From Erythroxylum novogranatense (taxonomy: Eukaryota > Streptophyta > Magnoliopsida > Malpighiales > Erythroxylaceae), in contig CM057225.1 in assembly GCA_029891385.1 (NCBI GenBank), positions 9,552,560-9,616,559 on the forward strand: a DNA stretch of 64,000 nucleotides, read 5' to 3'. The notes beneath the pieces are model-generated. The model saw nothing but the letters and a program-made list of their open reading frames with translations. It did no database searches and had not been told where the DNA came from. Below are positions 23,736 to 35,145 of this stretch, in pieces. Positions within the stretch are counted from its first letter, which is position 1. Every line of letters begins with the position of its first letter. The translations under genes were made by a program, and so were the position numbers.

Positions 23736-26100
23736 CGCCTCTGAAGGCCTAATTGGATACTTTCCTTTTCCCGACTTCCCAACTTGCCTAGGTCATAACT
23801 CTTTACTCTGAACTCCAAATTGAAAAAACTTAGTGTCTATTTCATAGAGAAAATAGAGGTCTACAATGTTCATGAAGAACACAAAAGCCAAATTCACCTC
23901 TAAGGGTGTCAAAAAGTCAGTCCAAGTTTCTGTCCAGTCAATAAGTTCCTAACCAGTGCAGTATTTTGTAAATTCAATAACTTCTCATCTCCTTAGTCAA
24001 AAATTACAGAATAAATATGCTCATCAAGATCACAATGTGAGCTACAATGTTCATGAACAGTCTAAATTCAAATTCAGTAGCTAACTAGGTCAAACAATTC
24101 AGTGAAGGCTACTCCCCTGAAAGTACTCAAACTGGACAGTGATTTTTCAAACAATATAACTCCTTGTAAAAATGTAGAAAAATTGCATACTTTATACCCA
24201 TGAAAAGATAAAACATAGTACTACACTTCTCATGGAGGGCTCAGAATCAAATTCCATCATTAACCAATTTAAAACAGTCTTGCAAGTTACTGCCCTGATC
24301 AGCAGCCCATGACCTAACTTCAGTCCAATCTTTGAAAAAGTATAAGTCCCAATTCTGGTATCTAAAAATAGCATGCTATATATCATTCTCAAGATAATTT
24401 CTTCCTCTACAAGTTTACAGAAGATTACTCACACCAATTCAGTTCACTTAAATTGCTAAAATTGCTCCAAATCATAATGTGCACCCAATTTGACATTCCA
24501 GCTAGGTTTCACTCAATGCATGAAAAAAGTCAATAGTCATCATTCCATATCTCCTACTATACATATCGAAAAATTGCAAAATTAGTGGCATTGGAAAGAT
24601 AACTTAATAGGTTTCAACTTTCGTTTAGTCCATTTTTTCTAATTCCTTCTCAATTAATTTATAAAAATTAGCAAAACTCTAGATTATGGTTTCGGGTACT
24701 ATTCATTCCAGTCAATAGCAGTAACTTTTCAAGCCAAATTACAACCTCTTAAAGCTAAAATTGGACAACACCTATTTCACACAAAAATGTAGCCAACAAA
24801 CCAAATCTTCAGTGGGCATAAACCTTGCCTTAATTGCACAATAATACAATGAGTTATGCTCAAATCAGTACAGTGGGTCAAAATCCATTTTCCAGCTTTC
24901 ATCTTCAACTTACACTTCCTATCATGCCAATTCAAATTCTACTACCATAAGCATCTCAATTGGACACAAAATCAGTCCCTATATCATTCATACATTCACT
25001 AGGAGTACTTATCTCAATTTGGAAGCACCTACCTCTTTAATTCTTCGCAAGAATAAACATCCATATTCAATTCAAACTCATGCTAAAAACACTTCACTTA
25101 TACTACTTCATCCAACCATACATAAACATAACCTTACCCACCAATTCAAACTATAATTTTCATCAAATTCATGCATCAATAAATAAAATAATTTCACCAA
25201 AATTCCCATTGAATGCATCTAACAATCATGATTTATTAACTACCTAATCAAAGCATAATAAAAGTTTAACTACATCACTTACCAATTCAAGCTTCCACTC
25301 TTCACTTCTTGAATAAATACCCTAACTCACTACCTTCTCCACTCTCTTTTACCACCATGCATATGTAATTCCATCAAGGAAAGAAAGGAGTTGGTTGCAT
25401 GAAGAAACCCCTTAAGTTTGGAGGAAGGATTTACTTTAAGGAGAAGAAAATCAATGGAGGAATGAAAAAAATGAAGGAGGAATTTCGGTGGAATGGTTCC
25501 AATTAAGCCTCCAAGTCTTCTTTTTATTCTTTCCCTTCTTGTCTTAAAGCATAGACGAATATGTGACAATGAGCAAACCAAGAAAAAGGCAATTAATGAA
25601 GGGGAGAGGTGGCAATATAAGATTAGTCCAATCTTAAAGGAAAAGTCAAAGAAACAAGTGGTCTTTTATAAAAGAATCCAAAGAAATTTTGGTTCCAACA
25701 ACTTTAAGGGTCTACTTTTAGGTCCCACCAAGATATTTAAGAGTTTTAAGATCAAATAACAGTAGAAATTCAACCAGTTCGCCACTTGACGATTTTTTTT
25801 CCGGTCTGGGAATTTTCTTCGGAAAATTCCAGAAAAATTCCTATAATTCCAGTAAAATAGAAAACAATTTATGGCGCACTCAGAATAATTTTTCAAACCC
25901 ATTAACCACGTTAATCCCAATAAAATTGTTTTAGGCACGCAAACCGGGAATATCATGTATGCATGCACAGTAATTTCATGTGCACAAATGTGACTGTGGG
26001 CCAATCCTATTATGCATGAATAGTCCTATGCACTCCAAATCTATTCCAGCCTTTGTCAAATTTACCATTTTACCCTTTCAATTGAGGGTGGGATGTTACA

Positions 26101-26138
26101 ATTCTCCCTTCCTTATAAAAATTTCGTCCTCGAAATTT
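26101..26138 (-). promoter_or_regulatory. Polypurine tract and stem-loop, interior 2 of Y
   Basis: Same block as at 18087: stem-loop at 26138-26119 on the minus strand, then AAGGAAGGGAGAAT and LTR2. Confidence 0.85.
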
Positions 26139-29100
26139 TCAATCAACAGTTCACTATGGCAGTTATCAAATGTCTCTACAAATTCCATATACTTTTCCAC
26201 TCAATGATTCATTTTCCGAAAGGTCACAAGAACTACACTCGATCGGTTGTCCAAATTCCTTATTTGTCCAATTCATTAACACTCATCACAATAGACGGTT
26301 AACAAAGGTTGTCGATTGGTGACCTTACTATCATACTATTTCACTTGCCATTTTCGGAGTAGCCATTAACTTTGTTTCCGATGCTATGACTCAATTCCTT
26401 ATTTTCGAACCCGTTATCAATCCAATACTTTTTCTCTAGTAACATGCAGACTAATACGTATTCCAGACATCCTTTCAAGGTGATACATATCATAACCTCC
26501 TTTATCTCATTCCTCACATTCTTTTGGTACCAATACAATGACATTTAGTTCCATTTCACTATAACCAGTGATACTTTACCTAATGCAGTCATTCTTTATA
26601 TCCCACCAACTCTCTGTTCAAATTCAATTCTCCTTAGACAATTCACTGTTTTATAGTGTTCACGCACTCTATCTCGGATATGCATTTTATTCTTTTTCAC
26701 TTATCCGATCCTGATCCACTTTAGCTAACCCATGCGGTTTTCCTATGTCACTTTTCTTTGTTTCACTCAACACAGTCTCAAATTCATTGTGGTCTTTGAC
26801 TCCCGTTAGGTACTGTACAGTGTAGCAGTGTATCTTTACAGTAAATCAGAACTCTATAACACGATCAAAATCCTGTGAAACCAAACCATTTAAGCATTTT
26901 CCTGTTGAACATTCAAACCTATAATCACTTGAATCTATAATCACTTCATTCTATAGCCCTAGTTATTCAATTTCACTTTTCGCATATGCTTACTAGAATG
27001 TCTAACTTCGACTGTTCACTTTCTTGTTCCATCACTTTTGTCGGTACCAACATCGTTTCTTTGAATCGCTCAATATTGTTTTTCCAATATCATTCGCATA
27101 TTCAAACTCCTCATAAGACTCACCACTTTAACTCCTGCACTCTTAACTTTTCTTATCACTAGATCTACAACTTCAATTTTCCAGAAACACTTCACAATTA
27201 CCCATAATCTACTTGACATTCTTTGCAAATCCCAATGTCTGTAATTGATCTGTTCATTGCAGCATTATCTGTTCACTAGTTGAGTTTAGTAGGCAGAATT
27301 GTCCGTTCATTTCAGCACTGTCGGTATTTATGCCTGTCTCTTTCCTCGAATTAACACTATGTATCCCTGTAGGAATCTAAAGTCTCCAAGACTTTAAACA
27401 ATGGCGATGATAACACCAATACCATTTATCAAAGTCAATTCAATTTATCACTGTTCAACATTTTCACACATTCCGTCTATCATCATAATCACTATCATTT
27501 GCTTACCTCACATACTTCCCAATTAGGGTCTTGATGACTTTTCCAAACATCACTAAACAACATTCTACCTTCTCATTAAGTCCACAATTAATGAATTTAC
27601 AATCCCTTTTTGAAGATAACACTATGAAGATAACAGTACGTCACGTCATTATCAGTTTCCCTTTAGGACTTCATGTCTCTATTCATTTTCTCTTTTCAAT
27701 CGATTTCCTGTCATCCACATCGATATATCTATATATACCAATACCTAATCATCTGTACTTGGACTTCCATCAATTTCCACTTCATTTGAGTATTTCACTT
27801 CGCAGTTCAGGACTAATTTATTCTTAGTTTAAAATCTAGATTTTCCCAACAGTTTTGCATCACATATGGAGCTCTATTCACTTCACATTGCAATAAGATC
27901 GCCTTAAATCAAAATTCCACTCATGTTGTTGGATACTTTACATTTCCGTATACACAATGCAGATAACCTCAGTAGTATATTTTTCACTTGTAATGACTAA
28001 ATCTCCTCTTGAGATATGACTCACTTTTGATTTCATCCATACTTCTTTTCGTTTGACCATTAGTCTTGCTATCGTCATTATACTGTTCACGAAAGTCTCA
28101 CCAGCCAACTCGTTTCCCTAATTGCTTTTCAAGCATCCGTAGTATCTCAAAAGCTCAATTTCAACTATACACACGATCTCAGTCAGAACAATTTTATGCC
28201 ATAATTGGAAAGATCAAATCATTCCTTGCACTAAGGTTCGGTGAGATGCGATACACTTTTTTTTAACCCTTGTACTTTCCTGTACACATTACTCGAAATC
28301 ATTTCATCTTATCCGGAAGCCAATTATTATCCTATATGATTCAGAATTCCACAAACTCATTTCTGTTTATGCCAATCCTCAAATAGAGGACTGATGCCAT
28401 AATAATTTTTTTTTCTTCATTTCCTCTCATAAAGGTACATTCAGTCATCTTATGTCTCCTTTTAACCCATTATGAACTTTACACTTATAGCCACTCTAAT
28501 CATTCACCGATCATCTCCTTTATGATTTCCATGTACCTTTCACATAACTTTCATTAATCATAATCAACTTTACTGTCCAATAAATACTCCCAACGGTAAA
28601 TCGACTTAAATGCGACAACTCTTTTCACATATCACTATCATTGTCTCATTTTATTATTTATTATTTATTATTTATTTATTTATTTCATTTCCCTAGTTCC
28701 ATTCCCATATCATTCATGTATCAGCTTGACCTTTTAAGGTCATATCCACTTGGCTTGTACAATGTCATCGCATTATTGCTACGTCTCTCTTTATTTTCCT
28801 CAAGCAATCCACGATAGGGTATTCACATTGATAGTACATTCGGGGATATGTCCCCAACCACAACAAAATCATAGATACTCCACTATATCTCTATCTATTT
28901 ACCCATTCATTTACCATTTCTGTGTCCATATACATCTTTTCAACCAAATCCAGAATTTCCCGATATACAATCAGTAGAAATTGTCAGTCTGTCTTTTTCC
29001 CTTACGTTCTTATTATACTAATTTTGAAACTCTTAGTACAATATTCACATAACCATTTCAGTCTCAAGCTTATGCGGTCCAGGTCATAACCATTTCACGA

Positions 29101-29808
29101 ATTCATTTCAGTTTATCTGTACATTTTTATCTCACCCTTTCTACTTTTTCTCACTCTACTAGGCACCTTGCTTTTTCAGTTCTTTCAGTCCATAGTAGTC
29201 CGTTACAGTATAACCTTGTTCTTAGTACAATCTCGCTATCATCATTTGCATATAATATCTACTGATATCTAACACGAATGCAGTGAACCAGTATATGGCT
29301 GATCGGACCATCTACACTGTACTCCGGTCCAATATTTCCCATTTCATGACACATACAGTCAGAGCTGTAATTACCTAATCATCCCGGACTTTTAATCTCA
29401 CTTAGGCCTATTATAACCAGTATGCTTCCTATAACTCTAGTGGACCTCTCCCAGGTCTAGACATATTCATTTTTCTATCACCACAATATTACCATTTTAA
29501 TCCGGGAATTCATTGATATCAATTCTTTCCTTAATCCGTCTAGGCCAACATAGTCATTCTAACTACAGTACAATATTAATCCCCTTATCTATTTCTCCTT
29601 TTTCCTTTCCTAATTGTTTATACACTTTCAGGGGTTCACCCTCTAACACAGTCTCACTTTTCTCTCACTTAGTCACTTGACACGTACGCACACGTAGGAT
29701 TTCTACCCGTGCGACTCAAACTAGGGATCAGTTGCCACGGTCTGCAATAACACGACTTAAATGCATGCACCCTATGTTTGATCGTGCCCAGATACATTAC
29801 GCACTCTT

Positions 29809-29822
29809 GGGCTCTGATACCA
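29809..29822 (-). other. PBS of Y (initiator tRNA-Met)
   Basis: Minus strand TGGTATCAGAGCCC, six bases (TTTAGG) after the LTR end. The first 13 bases are complementary to the 3' end of plant initiator tRNA-Met. Confidence 0.92.
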
Positions 29823-30655
29823 CCTAAATGTAACACCCTACTCCCGAGTGACCCGAACTCGATATCGTTGGTGATATCCGAGTCCGTGCCCCGCGAGGGT
29901 GGCGTACTACATCAATCGATTAAAACCCAGTATACATTTTTTTTAAGCTATTGATTCCACGTTAGCGCGACAAAACAGTAAGTAACTAACACCCATGTTC
30001 ATAATAAACCATTTTCAGTTATTACAGTCATCCAAGAATAATTTACAATCAGTCAATGAGTAAAACATTAAAACCACAATGGGCTCAGTAGAAATACAAA
30101 GCATTGTTATACAGTGATTACGGAACACAATTGGATAAGACACTAATGCAGACACGGACTGATCCCGACCTCTATCCTTCACTTGCCTACAGTAGACATA
30201 CTCCCGTGTCAAACGGGGTATTCTTCAAGACCTGAAAAATAGGTGCAAATTTTTGGGTGAGTTTTGCGAACTCAGTGAGTGACCATCATCGATGGTTCAC
30301 CAAATCACATAACATACAACACATACTTTCATTTCCATTATGTCACAATTCATATTCCCTATCACACCTCACATTCACATACGGTTTCATATTTTCATTA
30401 TGTCAATATAATGTCATATTCAATATAATCAAATCGATCATTCAATTCAATTTATCACTCCCATTCAACACAATGTCACATTCCCATTCAATACAGTGTT
30501 GCAGTCTCATTCAATACAAGTTATTCAACCATTCCCATTCCGTACAATTAAATCAATCATGTTATGCATATGTGCATGAGACCCGCTTTACATTTAAATA
30601 GTTTGTTGTGACCGAGTGTCTAAACTGTCCGGTACCCATGGATATCGGGCTCATT

Positions 30656-30837
30656 GAAACTGTCCCATATAGGGCTCATTGTACACTGTCCCATAAAGGG
30701 CTCATTATAAACTGTCCCATAAAGGGTTGATTATAAACTGTCCTATAAAAGGACTCATTATAAACTGTCCCATAAAGGGCTCATTGTAAACTGTCCCATA
30801 AAGGGCTCATTGTAAACTGTCCCATAAAGGGCTCATT
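30656..30837 (-). repeat. 26-bp tandem array, LTR3 (7 units)
   Basis: Seven units, 182 bp; units 3 and 4 carry private changes (GGGTTGATT, CCTATAAAAGGACTC). Confidence 0.95.
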
Positions 30838-31699
30838 GTCGTTGCGCCTGAGGCTCTGAGTCAGTATCTAAGCACGAAGCTCTTTTCACTCATTGTTGAC
30901 TACTCTGGTCACAACTCTCATTAACTTTCATATATTCATGCAGTGGAATGTCTTATGCATATTTGCATATGCTCAATCAATCTCGAACCGTAGTCCGGCA
31001 TTCGACATTAATTAAGAAGTCACATTTCATTTATGTGCAATTATGCATGCAAGACATTTTAACAATCTCAATATACACACTGAGGTCTTCCCATTCACAT
31101 CCAAGGAACACTTCAATAATGCAGTTTCCAATACATAATCAATCACCGGACCTCCTGTCCGGAATCCATATTTAATCACAATCAATAAAATAAACCAATA
31201 CACATTCAACATATAACAAAAGCAAATAACCAATAAATAAGACCATCTAGGTCTACTCACCGTACGCTCCAGATTTGCATTGGTTTCCAATTTCTGAGAA
31301 CGCCTGATCCTGCACTACCAATTTATGCCATATGCACACATTAATCACTTTGCATAAAAATTTCCATTTATGCACAAATATAGAATAAGGACAATGCATG
31401 TTCATGATATTCCCAGCCTTAATCTAATTTTTTTCCAACAACAAAATCCGTAGAAAGATTAGAAATTCAATGGCGCTGACGGCGCTCAATTTGGACCTCT
31501 ATAGGTCCCCAATTAAATAAAACAGTAATGCAATGCCCATTTCTCGGACACCCGTCAATTTTCCGTCCAAAATTTCCAATTTCCCATGAAATGAAATTCT
31601 ATGTCTCACGAATCTGATGCCTCAAGAATCAGGTCAATCGGACGTCGGACGGAAAAGTTATAAGCAAAAGAGTGGAGGGAAGTCAGTTCAGAAAAAATA

Positions 31700-31743
31700 C
31701 ATGTCCTAGTCGACTAGAACTTGTTGTAGTCGACTAGGACGTC
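31700..31743. repeat. Palindrome cassette, LTR3 of Y
   Basis: Both CTAGTCGACTAG-type palindromes intact, one change in the spacer relative to LTR1. Confidence 0.9.
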
Positions 31744-33923
31744 TACAGTGCCTAATTGGATACTTTCCTTTTCCCGACTTCCCAACTTGCCTAGGTCATA
31801 ACTCTTTACTCTGAACTCCAAATTGAACAAACTTAGTGTCTATTTCATAAAGAAAAGAGAGGTCTACAATGTTCATGAAGAACACAAAAGCCAAATTCAC
31901 CTCTAAGGGTGTCAAAAAGCCAGTCCAAGTTTCTGTCCAGTCAATAAGTTCGTAACCAGTCCAGTATTTTGTAAATTCAATAGCTTCTCATTTCCTTAGT
32001 CAAAAATTACAGAATAAATAAGCTCATCAAGATCACAATGTGAGCTACAACTTTCATGAACAGTCTAAATTCAAATTCAATAGCTAACTAGGTCAAACAA
32101 TTCAGTGAAGGCTACTGCCCCTGAAAGTACTCAAATTGGACAGTGATTTTTCAAACAGTATAACTCCTTGTAAAAATGTCGAAAAATTGCATACTTTATA
32201 CCCATGAAAAGATAAAACATAGTACTACACTTCTTATGGAGGATTCAGAATCAAATTTCATCATTAACCAATTTAAAACAGTCTTGCAAGTTACTGCCCT
32301 GATCAGCAGCCCATGACCTAACTTCAGTCCAATCTTTGAAAAAGTATAAGTCCCAATTATGGTATCTAAAAATAGCATGCTATATATCATTCTCAAGATA
32401 ATTTCTTCCTCTAAAACTTTTCAGAAGATCACTCACACCAATTCAGTTCACTTAAATTGCTAAAATTGCTCCAAGTCATAATGTGCACCCAATTTGACAT
32501 TCCAGCTAGGTTTCACTCAATGCATGAAAAAAGTCAATAGTCATCAGTCCATAACTCCTACTATACATATCGAAAAATTGCAAAATCAGTGGCATTGGAA
32601 AGATAACTTAATAGGTTTCAAGTTTCGTTTAGTCCATTTGTTCTAATTCCTTCTCAACAAACCAAAGTTTTAGTGGGCACAAACCTTGCCTCAATTGCAC
32701 AACCACACAATGAGTTATGCTCAAATCAGTATAGTGGGTCAAAATCCATTTTCCAGCTTTCATCTTCAACTTACACTTCCTATCATGCCAATTCAAATTC
32801 TACTACCATAAGCATCTCAATTGGACACAAAATCAGTCCCTATATCATTCATACATTCACTAGGAGTACTTATCTAAATTTGGCAGCACCTACCTCTTTA
32901 ATTCTTTGCAAGAATAAACATCCATATTCAATTCAAACTCATGCTAAAAACACTTCACTTATACTACTTCATCCAACCATACATAAACATAACCTTACCC
33001 ACCAATTCAAACTATAATTTTCATCAAATTCATGCATCAATAAATACAATAATTTCACCAAAATTCCCATTGAATGCATCTAACAATCATGATTTATTAA
33101 CTACCTAATCAAAGCATAATAAAAGTTTAACTACATCACTTACCAATTCAAGCTTCCACTCTTCACTTCTTGAATAAATACCCTAACTCACTACCTTCTC
33201 CACTCTCTTTTACCACCATGCATATGTAATTCCATCAAGGAAAGAAAGGAGTTGGTTGCATGAAGAAACCCTTAAGTTTGGAGGAAGGATTTACTTTAAG
33301 GAGAAGAAAATCAATGGAGGAATGAAAAAATGAAGGAGGAATTTCGTGGAATGGTTCCAATTAAGCCTCCAAGTCTTCTTTTATTCTTTCCTTCTTGTCT
33401 TAAAGCATAAACGAATATGAGACAATGAGCAAACCAAGAAAAAGGCAATTAATGAAGGGGAGAGGTGGCAATATAAGATTAGTCCAAGCTTAAAGGAAAA
33501 GTCAAAGAAACAAGTGGTCTTTTATAAAAGAATCCAAAGAAATTTCGGTTCCAACAACTTTAAGGGTCTACTTTTAGGTCCCACCAAGATATTTAAGAGT
33601 TTTAAGATCAAATAACAGTAGAAATTCAACCAGTTCGCCACTTCGTGATTTTTTTTCCGGTTCCTATAATTTCAGTAAAATAGAAAACAATTTATGGCTC
33701 ACTCAGAATAATTTTTCAAACCCATTAACCATGTTAATCCCAATGAAATTGTCTTAGGCACGCAAACCGGGAATATCATGTATGCATGCACAGTAATTTC
33801 ATGTTCACAAATGTGACTGTGGGCCAATCCTATTATGCATGAATAGTCCTATGCACTCCAAATCTATTCCATCCTATGTCAAATTTACCATTTTACCCTT
33901 CCAATTGAGGGTGGGATGTTACG

Positions 33924-33928
33924 GGATA
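33924..33928. repeat. TSD of element Y, right copy (GGATA)
   Basis: Follows the last base of LTR3; X sequence resumes with TGGATTGGTGTG. Confidence 0.97.
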
Positions 33929-34541
33929 TGGATTGGTGTGATTGTTTTTATGGAAAAAGAAATAGAATAATAAGATTTTTGTTCAACATGATTGGGATAT
34001 GATCGTATAAGAAAAATATTATGAATTTTGATTGAGGATAAATTTCCAAAAGGGAAATTATATTGTTTTGATTTGTATAAGATGGAATAAAGATGAAAAG
34101 AATGAGAAAGAAAAAAAATTATACCGTTTTGGATTGGTTTAGTCTAAGGTTTCCAATGCGACGCTTTTCTAAAGTATGATTTCATGGATGTCAAAAATTT
34201 TATTGAGTCCGTTTGAATCTGTTTGTTTGCTTTGATTTCGAACCAATTCGATTCGCTTTGAATTGTTTCGCCTTTTTTCCAATTTGCTTTCTTTGACTTT
34301 TTCCATATGTTTCTGCTTCGGATTCCTTCGCTTTCGTTTTCGTTTTTGATTTGTTTTCGTTCATTTGTTTCGCTTGGTTTCTCGATTTTAGAATTCGATT
34401 CCATTTTTTTGATTCGCTTTCTGTTCCGTTTACTTGCTCTGACTTTCGTTTTCGATTCCGTTCTGTTGTTTCGTTGTCCGTTTTGTTTTTTGTTTTTTCG
34501 TTTTTTCGGTTGGGGTTCAGTTTCAGAATCAGGTCTCAACA
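33929..34541 (+). repeat. Left LTR of X, second part
   Basis: Continues the X LTR to its end ...GGTCTCAACA. From about 34170 to 34500 it is strongly pyrimidine-skewed with TTTCG and GATTCG words. The 132-residue lysine-rich frame on the minus strand is a by-product of that skew; its ATG spans the LTR/interior junction. Confidence 0.93.
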
Positions 34542-34545
34542 TTTA

Positions 34546-34560
34546 TAGTATCAGAGCCCA
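34546..34560 (+). other. PBS of X (initiator tRNA-Met, one change)
   Basis: TAGTATCAGAGCCCA, one G-to-A change from the tRNA-Met complement, four bases after the LTR end. Confidence 0.88.
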
Positions 34561-35107
34561 GTATTAGGATCTTACATGTGCGCATAAGTTTGTTAAGAGT
34601 TGAAATGGATAAATTGAATTAGTGAGAATGTGATATTAATGTGAATAAGTTTTTGTGAATTATTTAAGGAATTTAAGTGATTGTTTAATTTAAGTGTCCA
34701 GAATATGATTGATTATAAGAATGTGTTAATGGAAATTGAGGTTGGAATTTCTTGATGAATTGATTTTGTATATACATTTGTGAGATGAAAACATAAATAC
34801 TTGAAAGATAAGATTAATGATAGAGATATATGTATAGAAATTCAAAGATTGATTTGAATGATGATTGGTCCATATTAAGGTTCCTTAAGAAATGGACCAT
34901 TGACTTATGTCAATATATTAAGAAATATTGATTTGTGGTTATAGTGATTTTGATATGATATTGGTAGTATTAGATACAAGAAGTGAAAGATTGTGAAGAA
35001 ATTGAGAAATATGTATGATGAGGAATTAAATAAGAAAGTGATTGAGTATGATCACATAGGAAGAACTTATTTGAGAGATTTGTGTTACTTGGTGATTTCT
35101 TAAGTTA

Positions 35108-35145
35108 GAATTTCGAGGACGAAATTCTTTTAAGAGGGGGAGAAA
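35108..35145 (+). promoter_or_regulatory. Stem-loop and polypurine tract of X
   Basis: GAATTTCGAGGACGAAATTC, then TTTTAAGAGGGGGAGAAA, then the LTR start TGTTGG. Same layout as W. Confidence 0.9.

Larger units (their letters stand above)
21831..26100 (-). repeat. LTR2 of Y (middle LTR, 4270 bp)
   Basis: Shared by both interiors. Near-identical to LTR1 by eye, with the same modules, TATA-like and splice-like sites. Its second palindrome is altered (CGATCAGACG instead of CGACTAGGACG). Confidence 0.93.
26101..29828 (-). mobile_element. Interior 2 of Y (3728 bp, non-coding)
   Basis: Second copy of the Y interior, with intact PBS. Differences from interior 1 are few and strikingly concentrated at CAGT words (for example 26230-26260 versus 18215-18245). 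It lacks one short repeat of GCACTAG seen at about 21150 in interior 1. Confidence 0.9.
13837..33923 (-). mobile_element. Element Y: LARD-like element in tandem form (3 LTRs, 2 interiors)
   Basis: 20,087 bp inserted in the left LTR of X. Minus-strand order: LTR3 (29829-33923), interior 2, LTR2, interior 1, LTR1 (13837-18086). One TSD flanks the whole array, and no TSD separates the internal copies, so one insertion was expanded, most simply by unequal exchange between LTRs. PBS and polypurine tracts are at the right ends of both interiors. No gag or pol motif is visible. The outermost base at 33923 is G where other copies have A (LTR terminus CA on the plus strand). Confidence 0.95.
29829..33923 (-). 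repeat. LTR3 of Y (5' LTR, 4095 bp)
   Basis: Shorter than LTR1 and LTR2 mainly through two deletions: about 145 bp after 32655 (joined at CAA) and about 39 bp at about 33661, which removes the GGAATTTTC inverted repeat near the LTR start. Splice-like sites at 33143 and 30232 and the TATA-like box remain. Confidence 0.93.
34542..35145 (+). mobile_element. Interior of X (604 bp)
   Basis: Runs from the PBS to the polypurine tract with no coding motif. Similarity to W near 34966-35000 and at the 3' end indicates that it is a shortened form of a longer interior. Confidence 0.92.

Noticed and set aside
21831..33923. Two separate Y insertions side by side
   Set aside because: They would need their own TSDs and four LTRs; only three LTRs and one TSD pair are present.
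34144..34542. 132-residue lysine-rich frame on the minus strand
   Set aside because: Low-complexity product of the TTTCG-skewed LTR end; the other LTR has a shorter, shifted version; no domain.
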